Source: UBA10133 sp964348455 (GTDB taxonomy: Bacteria; Patescibacteriota; Microgenomatia; UBA1400; MFAQ01). Taken from it: a stretch of DNA of 64,000 nucleotides. Below the pieces are notes generated by a model. It was not told the origin of the DNA, ran no database searches, and saw nothing but the letters and a program-made list of their open reading frames with translations. The stretch spans positions 1-64,000 of the forward strand of contig CAYGCQ010000001.1 of the NCBI GenBank assembly GCA_964348455.1, written 5' to 3'. Made by a program: the position numbers and the translations under genes. This document shows positions 15,990 through 24,159 of the stretch, piece after piece (the first letter of the stretch is position 1; the number at the start of each line of letters is the position of its first letter).

Positions 15990-17426
15990 ATGTTAAATAT
16001 CATAATTTCCGGAGGAAGCGATGGTTTGGGAAAAGAAATAGCAAAGAAGCTTTCTCCTAAAAATAAAGTAATTATCCTCTCTCACAATCAAGAGAAATTA
16101 ATTGCGGTGTCTAAAGAAATCGGGTGTGATTATGTTTTTGCTGATATCTCAGACTTCAGTCTGATAAGTAAAGCCATAGATACAGTCCTCCAAAAATATA
16201 AAAAAATTGATGTCCTTATTAACAATGCCGGCATCTGGACTGAGGGAAATTTAGAAGACAACACTCCGGAAAAGATAAAAGAAATTATCGAAGTCAATAC
16301 ACTCGGAACTATATTCCTAACGAAAGCAGTTATTCCGTCGATGAAAGCGCAGAAAAACGGGAGAATAATCAATATCATTTCTCAAGATGGACTAAGGTCA
16401 AAAAAAAGACGCTCTGTTTATTCTGCATCGAAGTGGGCGATTACTGGTTTTACAAAATGTCTTCAGGAAGATCTCTCCGATTTTCACATTGGCGTTACAG
16501 GTATTTATCCAGGCCTCATGAAGTCATCGCTCTTTGAAAAGCAGGGTGTAGAAAGAGACTTGAAAAACTCACTAGAGCTTTCAGAAGTTTCTTCATTAGT
16601 AGAATATGTTATAAACTTATCAGCAGACACTTTATTACCGGAGATAAGTATTAAAAATATAAAAAATAAAACAATTATGGACGACTCAAACACATCAGCA
16701 AACGACATCAATCTAAACCCGGACATGATGACGACACAGTCAAGTATGCCAATCATGACTCCAACGCAAACTTCTAGTAACGAAAACACCTCTGACCCAT
16801 TAACACATTCTGATCCTGGTTCAAAAGGGGTCATAGATATTACACCGGGCGCAACAGGCGATGATCATCCTTCGAAGGTCGTCGATATTACTCCAGTAGA
16901 TTCAGTTCCTTCTACCAATATTGAACCAACGCTTCCTGTCGCTGCGCCTACATCTGAACCTACCCCCTCATTGCCCCCGACTCCAGGCGAAGTCTCTATC
17001 CCGACTGCCGTTACTTCACCTACAACCCTGGATATTACCCCTAATTCTTCAGAGGTCGAAACCCCTAATCAAGTAAACCCTGCCTTTCAAGATACTCATG
17101 ATGATGAATTCTCATCAAATAGTTCGGGTGGTCATCTTGCAGATTTAGCTTCCTCTGCTCCGGCAGTCACCGATCCTGTTGCAGCCACAACACTAACTCC
17201 ATCACAACCTGCAATTTCTACCGAGAATACAACTACAACCCTTCCCGTAACATCACCGGTCGAGACCACACCGTTAACTTCATCCACCACACCCACTCCG
17301 GTCATATCGGACAACCCAACACCGTCTTCTACAACTTCTGCTCCTGCTGTAGAGGTTTCTCTACCTCCAGCTGCTACAGCCAGCCCATTCGCAGAAGATC
17401 CTGACGGAGTAAAGACCAATAAATAA
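15990..17426 (+). CDS. SDR-family oxidoreductase with a long Thr/Pro/Ser-rich C-terminal extension
   Basis: Residues 1-229 are a complete short-chain dehydrogenase. It has the nucleotide-binding GGSDGLG, the NNAG motif (LINNAGIW), the catalytic Ser in IISQDG and YSASK. The protein ends naturally near LLPEISIKNI. The frame then continues without a stop for about 249 residues that are almost entirely Thr/Pro/Ser/Val, with two VIDITP/VVDITP repeats and no predicted fold. An in-frame ATG at 16677 begins this part, so it may be a second gene whose upstream stop was lost, or a true fusion. An SDR is cytosolic, whereas such linkers here are mostly extracytoplasmic, which makes the fusion odd. The stop overlaps the next start (TAATG). 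Confidence 0.75.
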   Translation: MLNIIISGGSDGLGKEIAKKLSPKNKVIILSHNQEKLIAVSKEIGCDYVFADISDFSLISKAIDTVLQKYKKIDVLINNAGIWTEGNLEDNTPEKIKEIIEVNTLGTIFLTKAVIPSMKAQKNGRIINIISQDGLRSKKRRSVYSASKWAITGFTKCLQEDLSDFHIGVTGIYPGLMKSSLFEKQGVERDLKNSLELSEVSSLVEYVINLSADTLLPEISIKNIKNKTIMDDSNTSANDINLNPDMMTTQSSMPIMTPTQTSSNENTSDPLTHSDPGSKGVIDITPGATGDDHPSKVVDITPVDSVPSTNIEPTLPVAAPTSEPTPSLPPTPGEVSIPTAVTSPTTLDITPNSSEVETPNQVNPAFQDTHDDEFSSNSSGGHLADLASSAPAVTDPVAATTLTPSQPAISTENTTTTLPVTSPVETTPLTSSTTPTPVISDNPTPSSTTSAPAVEVSLPPAATASPFAEDPDGVKTNK

Positions 17427-17749
17427 TGGCCAAGGTTATCTGGACCACGCATTTGAGAGAGAGAATTAGAGAGAGGGGATTAAATCCTGACTGGGTCGAT
17501 TCAGCCGTTCGATATCCTGATGAAGTTCAGAAAAGTTCTACGACTAATTCAAACAAACATATCAAAATCGTAAACGGTTACAAAATTGTTGCCGCTGTTA
17601 AGCGTCAGGGAAGTGACTGGGTCATTACTTCTGCTTGGTGGAATCCTGTATATGGCAATCAAACATCTCGACAAGACAATCGTTTTTTTCTGGAAAAATG
17701 GATTGACAGCGCTCTTCGTAAACTGGAGAAAATATTATCAAAAAAATAA
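17426..17749 (+). CDS. DUF4258-like protein
   Basis: This 107-residue basic protein resembles DUF4258 proteins. It opens with HLRERIRERG, followed by a Pro-Asp-Glu-Val segment, a KIVNGYKIVAAVKRQG beta hairpin and VITSAWW. The fold is toxin-like in some relatives, but no function is established and no antitoxin partner is obvious. It overlaps the preceding gene by one base (TAATG) and so is probably translated with the disordered tail gene. Assignment is by pattern only. Confidence 0.6.
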   Translation: MAKVIWTTHLRERIRERGLNPDWVDSAVRYPDEVQKSSTTNSNKHIKIVNGYKIVAAVKRQGSDWVITSAWWNPVYGNQTSRQDNRFFLEKWIDSALRKLEKILSKK

Positions 17750-17761
17750 TCCACCCACCCC

Positions 17762-18053
17762 TTGTCATTCTGAACTTGATTCAGAGTACAACTAATCACA
17801 ATCCGTAATTGCGAATCTCGTACTCGAGCTGAAGCAATCTCACTCAACCAATAATTTTGTCATCCTCGCGAATGCGGGGATCCACACTCCACCCACACAA
17901 ACAACTGCGTCATTCCAAGGTCACCCACCCCTGTCATTCTGAACTTGATTCAGAATCCAGTCACCACCTTTCATCATCCCGAGGTACGCCACCCTTGTCA
18001 TCCCGACCGAATGAAATGAGTGGAGGGATCCCTCGACTTCGATCGGGATGACA
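17762..18053 (+). repeat. Cluster of REP-like palindromes, five arm types
   Basis: The 365-bp gap 17750-18114 consists almost wholly of GTCAT-type units: TTCTGAACTTGATTCAGA twice, GCGAATCTCG..GAGCTGAAGC, CCTCGCGAATGCGGGGATC, and a long CCCGACC..GGGATGAC unit enclosing GTGGAGGGATCCC. All have the same orientation. Short open frames across them are repeat translations, not genes. Confidence 0.8.
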
Positions 18054-18114
18054 CAACGCTCTGTCGTTCAGTCTCTAAATATACAATCTGAAATATAAAA
18101 TCTAAAATATCCTC

Positions 18115-18429
18115 CTACAGCTCCTGAGTTTCAGTCACCTTATTGGCAAACACTTTATCCGTTCCCGCCTTAATCTTAAAATATTCTTCACACTGAAGAC
18201 CAGCCATCAAACCCTCCCTTTCTTCATTTGGGCATTCGTTTACTAGTGCCATGACATAAAAAGTAGCACTAATCAAAATTATTGAAAACAGAGATACACC
18301 AATAATCCTGTATCTGAAATAAACATCGTCTAGTACGAGCTCTCCCCATCCGGTCACCATATGATAAGCCCACTCTGAAAACGCTATTAGAAAAATTATC
18401 GAAAGAATTATTCCTACTATTATTGGCAT
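18115..18429 (-). CDS. Small two-helix membrane protein, 104 aa
   Basis: No family recognised. There are two hydrophobic helices (residues about 1-25 and 45-67) separated by a polar loop containing WGELVLDDVYFRYR. A C-terminal Lys/Glu-rich tail with two Cys follows. The ATG at 18429 is preferred because TAGTAT lies just upstream on the minus strand; an ATG two codons earlier is possible. It diverges from the TPR gene. Confidence 0.65.
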   Translation of the reverse strand: MPIIVGIILSIIFLIAFSEWAYHMVTGWGELVLDDVYFRYRIIGVSLFSIILISATFYVMALVNECPNEEREGLMAGLQCEEYFKIKAGTDKVFANKVTETQEL

Positions 18430-18460
18430 ATGCATACTAGACCAATGTTATCATAGAGAT

Positions 18461-19171
18461 ATGGATACAAGCATGGAACAAAGACTCGTAGTTGCCAACG
18501 ATCTTAGGGAATCGGAAAAATACGGAGATGCCTCCAAAGCCTATACCGAATGTTTAGTTGATCTTGTAGACACAAACGACTACGCAGGTCTCATACACTG
18601 CTTAGATGGTCAAAGCCTCATCTATAAAAATCTTCTTACAAAGAACAACTCTCCTGTCTATCACTTTCTAACTGTCTCTTTTGCTCAAGAGGCTTTAGAG
18701 ATTGCCGAAGCAAATAAAGTTAAGTTAGATGGCCGAATCATCTCCATAGCCTACAGCACTTACGGAGATGCCTTGCTTGGTAATGGGGAGCATCAAGAGG
18801 CCTTGGGTTACTTCGAAAAGGCATTAGCTGTTTCCACTGCCGACATCCCCGAAAAAGGCAGACTAAAAGCCCATATAGGAGGAATCAAATATCTTCTTGG
18901 AGAAAAGAAGGGGGGTATAGCGACCATCGAGGAAGCCTTAGCCGATATCCGCACAGGAGATATGAGTACCTACGCAATTCGAGTCTGGGAAACGGGAGCT
19001 CTAAACGCTCTCTCAAAAATCTTTGCTTTAGAAGGTGACTCGAAAAAGGCCTTAGACCTTGTTGATGAAGCTCTTAAGATCGCCACTTATCACAATTTAT
19101 CTATTCGCAAACGTGAATCAGAAAAAATTCTGAAGAAAATAAACTCCGGGGATACAAACTTCTCTCTTTAG
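18461..19171 (+). CDS. Tetratricopeptide-repeat-like protein
   Basis: A 236-residue cytoplasmic protein made of helix-turn-helix pairs. Clear TPR-like units include AYSTYGDALLGNGEHQEALGYFEKAL-type (about residues 105-132) and FALEGDSKKALDLVDEALKIA (about 187-210). It is likely a protein-protein interaction scaffold with unknown partners. TATCAT (18449-18454) ends six bases before the ATG, consistent with a leaderless message. It stands alone, between a divergent small membrane gene and a repeat-filled gap. Confidence 0.75.
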   Translation: MDTSMEQRLVVANDLRESEKYGDASKAYTECLVDLVDTNDYAGLIHCLDGQSLIYKNLLTKNNSPVYHFLTVSFAQEALEIAEANKVKLDGRIISIAYSTYGDALLGNGEHQEALGYFEKALAVSTADIPEKGRLKAHIGGIKYLLGEKKGGIATIEEALADIRTGDMSTYAIRVWETGALNALSKIFALEGDSKKALDLVDEALKIATYHNLSIRKRESEKILKKINSGDTNFSL

Positions 19172-19195
19172 AAATCCTTCTCCAGCTCCACCCAT

Positions 19196-19345
19196 GTCAT
19201 TCCCGATCGTAGAGTCGCCCAGGAGACCTTGATCGGGAATCTATTCAAATCTACGTAGGCGTTTCCTATAGTTGACCCGGAATCTATATAAATAATCTCC
19301 TGCGTCATTCCGACCGAGTGGAACGAGTGGGGGAGTCTTGATGAC
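19196..19345 (+). repeat. Composite REP-like elements in a convergent gap
   Basis: GTCATTCCCGATC...GATCGGGAATC encloses extra sequence, then CTACGTAGGCG..TTGACCCGGAATC, then a GTCATTCCGACC unit with GTGGAACGAGTGG. The unit CAAATCTACGTAG..GTTGACCCGG recurs near 27170. Between the converging TPR and peptidase genes these hairpins could also stop transcription. Confidence 0.75.
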
Positions 19346-19363
19346 TTGATTTCTCGAGTTCTT

Positions 19364-21175
19364 TTAAATCTTCCCCATTTTCTTTGCCAAGGCTTCTGTC
19401 TCTTTTAGTAAGTTTTCCACTTCCATAATTCCAGCATCCCAGAATTTTCCATCATTAATATCGATTCCTAGTTTTAAAAATATTTCTTTTGGAGACTCAC
19501 TCGAGCCAGCAGACAAAAATCGTTTAACTTTTGTGACAAATTTGCGATCTTTCTTGACAGAATTTTGTAACGACTTGCTAATTAACAAGCCGCTGACATA
19601 GGAATAGACATAGAAAAAATTGCGGATATGACCCCAATAGACCCACCAGTTTTCCGATCCTTTGGACATTTCTACTGCCGGACCCATATATGCCCCCATA
19701 TGTTTTTGGAATATTTCTCCAATTTCCTTCTTGGAAAGATAGCCAGCTGTTCTAAATTTTTCATGCAGCTCCTTTTCGAAGAGGTAGCACGCCGTTTGAC
19801 GGAAAATTGTTGCTATATCGTCATCCAATTTTTTTATCATAATTGCAAGCTTCATTTCATCATCTGCCTCAGAAATTACTTCTGCAGTTACGAAGTCTTC
19901 CATGAAAGTGCTTGCCACTTCTGCTGTCGACAAAGGTGATCCGAAGTTTAAAGCATTTAAGTTCGCTTTCATCATTTCATCATTCACACCATGTCCAGCC
20001 TCGTGTGCCAGGGTGCATACATCTGTAAACTTTTCGGTATGATTTAAAAGAATGTAAGTGGGTAAGGTCAAGGATCCAGCGGCACAAAATGCTCCTCCGG
20101 TTTTCCCTTTTTTTGGGTATACGTCTATTTGACTATTGTTCACAAAACCATCGAATATCTTTCCAAATTGGGAATCCAGATTATAGAATACCTTCGAGAC
20201 AAGTTTCGTAGCTTCCTCGTAAGAATATTTTTGATTTAGACCACCATACTCTACCATCCTCTCGTGATACTCCAGTTTTGGCAGTCCTAGAAGTTTTGCT
20301 TTCAGTTCATACCATCTTTTAGAGATTTCAAATTTCTCCGACACTTTCTTGATCAAAACATCTACCACCTCGGTTTCCATATCATCTTCCAAATGCCTCT
20401 CCGAATCAGGTCTGAAAAAGTTTCTCAGCTCATCGTCTACCTTTTTATTTCCCATGATGGAATTCATTTCTTGTTCTGCCAAGTCAGAGTGCTTTTCAAG
20501 AACTTTATTTATTGCTATCGCAGCGGAATCTCGAACTTTCTTATTTTGGCTAAGAGTTAGAGAAAGGAAGTCGGAAAAACTTTTTACACCCTTATCCCCA
20601 TCTTCCATCAACACTTCGTGCTCCTCGCGAGAAATAAAACTGCTGACCATGTGGACCCAGTTTTCATGGGCACTTTGAATTTTAAGATTAAATATTTTTT
20701 CTTCTGATTCAGATAGTTGGTGCTTAGACCGATCAAATAGTTTTTCTAGAAAGTGTTTATATTCTTTTAGTTCTTTATTCTCCAAAAAGTTTTTTTGCCT
20801 ATCTACTGGAATTTTAGCAATCCTTAGAGGAAAGAACTGCATTTCATTTTCCATCTTTCTTGCCGGTTCCAGAACTTGATTAAGTGAAGCCTTTAAGTCA
20901 GTATCCAGCAAGTCTTGTTGAGTCCTGAGAGAGAAATAGTACACCTCACTATTAAATAGACCATTTTCTTTAGCCCATGTTTTATAATCATCAAGAGCTT
21001 CTTTCAAAATGAGGGGATCAAACAAATAATCTTCACGATCCTTCCATTTATGGATAAATGCTTCTCCTGCTTTTTGGTCTATAGTTCTTTTTAGTTTAAT
21101 CTCAGGGTCTTTATCTCCGGAAAAAATTGGACTGAAGTCCCAAGTGTTTTTTCCTGCATTAGAATCATTTTTCAT
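19364..21175 (-). CDS. pepF: M3-family oligoendopeptidase (PepF/OEF-like)
   Basis: A 603-residue cytoplasmic zinc metallopeptidase. The catalytic HEXXH sits in LAHEAGHGVNDEMM (about residues 390-403), with the third ligand Glu in AEVASTFMEDFV 27 residues later. A C-terminal YVSGLLISKSL region carries the substrate-side Tyr residues of the family. The length is normal. It digests short peptides, useful for a cell that imports amino acids as peptides. On the minus strand TATAAT (21187-21182) ends six bases before the ATG, so the message is probably leaderless and monocistronic. Confidence 0.93.
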   Translation of the reverse strand: MKNDSNAGKNTWDFSPIFSGDKDPEIKLKRTIDQKAGEAFIHKWKDREDYLFDPLILKEALDDYKTWAKENGLFNSEVYYFSLRTQQDLLDTDLKASLNQVLEPARKMENEMQFFPLRIAKIPVDRQKNFLENKELKEYKHFLEKLFDRSKHQLSESEEKIFNLKIQSAHENWVHMVSSFISREEHEVLMEDGDKGVKSFSDFLSLTLSQNKKVRDSAAIAINKVLEKHSDLAEQEMNSIMGNKKVDDELRNFFRPDSERHLEDDMETEVVDVLIKKVSEKFEISKRWYELKAKLLGLPKLEYHERMVEYGGLNQKYSYEEATKLVSKVFYNLDSQFGKIFDGFVNNSQIDVYPKKGKTGGAFCAAGSLTLPTYILLNHTEKFTDVCTLAHEAGHGVNDEMMKANLNALNFGSPLSTAEVASTFMEDFVTAEVISEADDEMKLAIMIKKLDDDIATIFRQTACYLFEKELHEKFRTAGYLSKKEIGEIFQKHMGAYMGPAVEMSKGSENWWVYWGHIRNFFYVYSYVSGLLISKSLQNSVKKDRKFVTKVKRFLSAGSSESPKEIFLKLGIDINDGKFWDAGIMEVENLLKETEALAKKMGKI

Positions 21176-21194
21176 CTCTCAATTATATCAATCT

Positions 21195-21335
21195 TATAAT
21201 GACGAAGTAATTATAAGAGCAGGTATAAAAGAGGAAACGCATTGTGATTTGAAGAGACGCCTGGGTAGCCCTGGGTAAGCCGCTAGTACCTGGAGTGGTA
21301 AATTCATCTGGAAGGATGAAAAATATTTTATTGAT
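21195..21335 (+). other. Non-coding region sharing a motif with the region before the CAP-domain gene
   Basis: Near 21226-21250 the sequence reads TATAAAAGAGGAAACGCATTGTGATTT; near 56181 it reads TATAAGAGGAAACGCAGTCTGAATTT. ACGAAGT precedes both. In each case a TATAA hexamer ends just before the shared GAGGAAACGCA, so the match could be a promoter plus the first bases of an RNA. A TTCATC/GATGAA hairpin follows at 21303-21320. Confidence 0.4.
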
Positions 21336-21341
21336 TATAAT
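21336..21341 (+). promoter_or_regulatory. -10 hexamer of the frameshifted SDR gene
   Basis: TATAAT ends eight bases before the ATG at 21350, which supports that start even though the frame breaks shortly after. Confidence 0.45.
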
Positions 21342-21349
21342 TAAGGCTT

Positions 21350-22086
21350 ATGAGATTTAAAGACAAAGTGGTTTTAATTACCGGTGCAAGTAGGGGGATA
21401 GGTGAGCGACAGCAAAAGAATTTGCTATAGAGGGAGCCATTGTGATTGTGAACTACTCCAGCAGCCATGATGAAGCCGATTCATTAGTTAAAGAGATTGT
21501 CAGCATCGGATCAAAAGCCATGGCACTAAAGTGTGATGTCTCTGAAGAGGTAGAAGTAAAAAATATGGTTGATGAAATAATTGAAAAGTTCGGAAAAATT
21601 AATATATTAATTAATAATGCTGCAATTGTCTTTGATGGCCCCTTTTTTGAAAAATCCGTCGAACAATGGAACAGAACTTTCGCTGTCAACTTAATCGGTT
21701 CATTTCTTTGTTCTAAGTACTGTTCTGATTACTTAAGAAAAACACAAGGAAACATCGTAAATGTTTGTTCAAATAGTGGGTACAGTAGCTTTGCTCCCAC
21801 CTCAGCAGATTACGACTCTTCAAAGGTTGGATTAATTGCTCTAACAAAAAATCTCGCCAAGGAGCTCGCTCCCACAATTCGAGTTAATGGAGTAGCTCCT
21901 AGCTGGGTGGACACAGACATGAATAAAGATTTGCCAAAAGAAATTTTAGATGAAGAAGTTGGTAAAATTCTAATGGGGAGACTTGCCCGCCCAGAAGAAA
22001 TAGCAAAAGCAATTACATTTTTAGCTTCTGATGATGCCAGTTACTGCAATGGAACCATTCTTTTTGTCGATGGTGGAATAGTCTAA
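21350..22086 (+). pseudogene. FabG-like SDR disrupted by a single-base frameshift
   Basis: The ATG at 21350 opens the SDR start MRFKDKVVLITGASRGIG. The frame then hits a stop at 21428. Dropping back one base after 21405 restores ATAKEFAIEGAIVIVNYSS and an intact remainder to 22086, with NNAA, a catalytic Ser region, YDSSK and the C-terminal FVDGG. A single missing base in GGTGAGCG explains everything. It could be a true recent inactivation, strain variation or an assembly error; the rest shows no decay. The family includes 3-oxoacyl-ACP reductases and sugar dehydrogenases. Confidence 0.85.
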
Positions 22087-22119
22087 AGTTTTTTTAAATA
22101 CGACATAATATTTTTTGGT

Positions 22120-22125
22120 TATAAT
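22120..22125 (+). promoter_or_regulatory. -10 hexamer of the cyclophilin gene
   Basis: TATAAT ends seven bases before the ATG at 22133, favouring that start over one six codons upstream. Confidence 0.5.
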
Positions 22126-22132
22126 AAGCTTT

Positions 22133-22819
22133 ATGAAAAAATCTTTATTCCTTCTGGTTTTCGCACTTCTTCTGTCAGGTTGCTCTCTGCTACCTTCAGC
22201 CCCCACACCTCCCACTACTATGCAACTCACCAATTCTAAGATTTCAGTTCTAACACCGTCTCCAGAAATTACTAATACTATTACCCCAATACCTATGGCA
22301 GAAAAAATCACCGCCACCATTCATACCTCGGAAGGAGATATGATCGTTAATTTATTCCCGGACAAAGCTCCGAACACTGTTGCTAACTTTGTCGGTTTAG
22401 CAAAAGGCACCAAAGACTGGACAGATCCCAAGACTGGTCAAAAAGTTTCCGGCAAACCACTTTATAGCAATGTCATCTTCCATAGAGTAATCGAAGACTT
22501 CATGATTCAGGGTGGTGATCCTCTCGGCACCGGTACCGGTGGTCCTGGATACAAATTCGCCGACGAACAGGTAGATGAGAAGTATTTAAGAGGAACCATT
22601 GCCATGGCCAACTCCGGGGCAAATACTAATGGAAGTCAATTCTTTATTGTTCACCGAGACTACCCACTTCCAAACCTATACACCATCTTTGGAAGAATAG
22701 ACGCTTCAGACACTGCTAGCCTGGCTGTCTTAGATAAGATTGCCACTACTTCCACAGCTCCCGGAGACAAACCGATAAAAGACATGGTCATTAAGAGCAT
22801 CGATATCGTAGAAGAATAA
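22133..22819 (+). CDS. Cyclophilin-type peptidyl-prolyl isomerase lipoprotein
   Basis: A 228-residue secreted foldase. The signal peptide ends in a lipobox, LLLSGC, so the Cys near residue 18 is probably lipidated. A Thr/Pro linker leads to a cyclophilin domain with VIFHRVIEDFMIQGGDP (catalytic Arg in FHRV) and NGSQFFIV. It catalyses proline isomerisation in exported proteins at the outer membrane face. It overlaps the nfo start by one base (TAATG), so the two are likely co-transcribed, although their functions are unrelated. Confidence 0.93.
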   Translation: MKKSLFLLVFALLLSGCSLLPSAPTPPTTMQLTNSKISVLTPSPEITNTITPIPMAEKITATIHTSEGDMIVNLFPDKAPNTVANFVGLAKGTKDWTDPKTGQKVSGKPLYSNVIFHRVIEDFMIQGGDPLGTGTGGPGYKFADEQVDEKYLRGTIAMANSGANTNGSQFFIVHRDYPLPNLYTIFGRIDASDTASLAVLDKIATTSTAPGDKPIKDMVIKSIDIVEE

Positions 22820-23655
22820 TGCGGTATGTCGGAGGACATGTCTCCATCGCAGGAAGTGTTGCCAATTCAATTGGCAACACTTTAAAGATCGGTGGAAACT
22901 GTCTTCAGATTTTTGCTGGATCACCTAGATTATGGTTTCGTAAACCTTTTCCAGAGTCGGAGGTAAAAACTTTTTTGTCAGGAATCAAGGAAAATAGTTT
23001 TGGTCCGGTTTTCATACATGCACTCTACTTGGTCAATCTTGCAACGCAAAACCAGGAAATGTTTGAGAAGTCCATAAACTCTCTCGTGATGGACCTCCAA
23101 AACGGAGCCAGAATTAGTTCAAGTGGTGTAATTATTCACATTGGTTCACATCTTGGAACCGGTTTTGATTCAGTCAAGGAACAGGTTGCCGCCGCGATTG
23201 AAAGAATTCTTGGCTTGACGGAAAATTGTGATCTCATACTGGAAAATGCTGCTGGTCAAAATGGCAAAATAGGTTCTCTGGAAGAGTTATCGTTTTTGAT
23301 TAAGAGAATTAACAATCCTCGAGTCAAAGTGTGTTTGGACACTGCTCATTTATTTGCCGGGGGAGTTGATCTTCGAAGTGAGGAAAAAATTGATAAGTTA
23401 CTTAAAGATCTGAAATCTCTCGACTTGTTAGACAAACTAGCCTGCTTGCATCTCAATGACTGCGCTTCCGACCTAGATTCTCACCGAGACATACACGCAA
23501 ATATTGGAGAGGGAAAAATTGGCTTGGAAGGATTGAAGTCTTTTGTCAACAGAAAAGAACTCCTCCATCTACCTCTTATTCTTGAAGTTCCCGGAGAAAA
23601 CAAAGAAGGTCCAAATCTTGCCAACATCACTCTCGTCAAAGGTCTTACGATTTAA
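22819..23655 (+). CDS. nfo: Endonuclease IV (AP endonuclease)
   Basis: This 278-residue TIM-barrel enzyme cuts DNA at abasic sites in base-excision repair. Family signatures are present: GGHVSIAG at the N-terminus, LILENAAGQ, CLDTAHLFAGG (metal Asp/His), LHLNDC, HRDIHANIGEGKIG and LILEVPG. All expected metal ligands can be seen and the length is normal. It starts on the last base of the cyclophilin stop. Its 3' end overlaps the convergent minus-strand gene by 11 bp. Confidence 0.95.
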   Translation: MRYVGGHVSIAGSVANSIGNTLKIGGNCLQIFAGSPRLWFRKPFPESEVKTFLSGIKENSFGPVFIHALYLVNLATQNQEMFEKSINSLVMDLQNGARISSSGVIIHIGSHLGTGFDSVKEQVAAAIERILGLTENCDLILENAAGQNGKIGSLEELSFLIKRINNPRVKVCLDTAHLFAGGVDLRSEEKIDKLLKDLKSLDLLDKLACLHLNDCASDLDSHRDIHANIGEGKIGLEGLKSFVNRKELLHLPLILEVPGENKEGPNLANITLVKGLTI

Positions 23656-24136
23656 TCTCTTGAAGGAGCATCACTCTTTGTGATTTTATTCTATAACTGT
23701 TAGAAAAAACAGGATTATCTATTGCTGTTAAAAAACCCTTCGTCTCCATTCCCCAAGTATTCCAACAATGATCTTTAAGTGTTTTTATACTTCCCCTTCG
23801 TAGTGCCGTCCAAATACCACCCCAGTCGGCATTAGATGGGACTAAGTATTCCTCTTTCTCAGCTACCCAAACGCCTACAGGAAAAGTCAAGATTGATGGG
23901 TTGTTTCTTAAGCCAAGAGACTCCATCTTGCTCGTTACCACTTTGTATCCAAGCGGAAACCACAACCCGTCAATTCTTCCGTATCCAACCGGAGTAAAGT
24001 TACAGTGCTCATTTTCAAAAGGGATTCTGGATCTAGGGTTTTCAGGCATAAAAACATCGACGGAAATACCGCTATCCAGCTTCACAACTTCAATTTTGGA
24101 GCTCGAAATGTCAACTTCTGAAAGCTCTTTTTTCAT
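23645..24136 (-). CDS. Unrecognised 163-aa protein
   Basis: No family recognised. The protein is soluble, without a signal peptide, and contains several Trp and Gly (VGYGRIDGLWFPLGYKVV, ADWGGIWTALRRG), which suggests a compact beta-rich fold. TAGAAT on the minus strand (24149-24144) ends seven bases before the ATG, so it appears to be independently transcribed from the downstream side of the ABC exporter genes. It converges on nfo. Confidence 0.6.
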   Translation of the reverse strand: MKKELSEVDISSSKIEVVKLDSGISVDVFMPENPRSRIPFENEHCNFTPVGYGRIDGLWFPLGYKVVTSKMESLGLRNNPSILTFPVGVWVAEKEEYLVPSNADWGGIWTALRRGSIKTLKDHCWNTWGMETKGFLTAIDNPVFSNSYRIKSQRVMLLQEIKS

Positions 24137-24159
24137 GACCCATATTCTACACCATAAGC

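Noticed and set aside
17857..18051. 64-residue open frame
   Set aside because: It lies wholly in palindromic repeats and its peptide is the same repeat translation seen elsewhere.
21195..21335. tRNA, SRP RNA or RNase P fragment
   Set aside because: GGAAG and GAGGAAA resemble short parts of those RNAs, but the flanking conserved cores and folds are missing.
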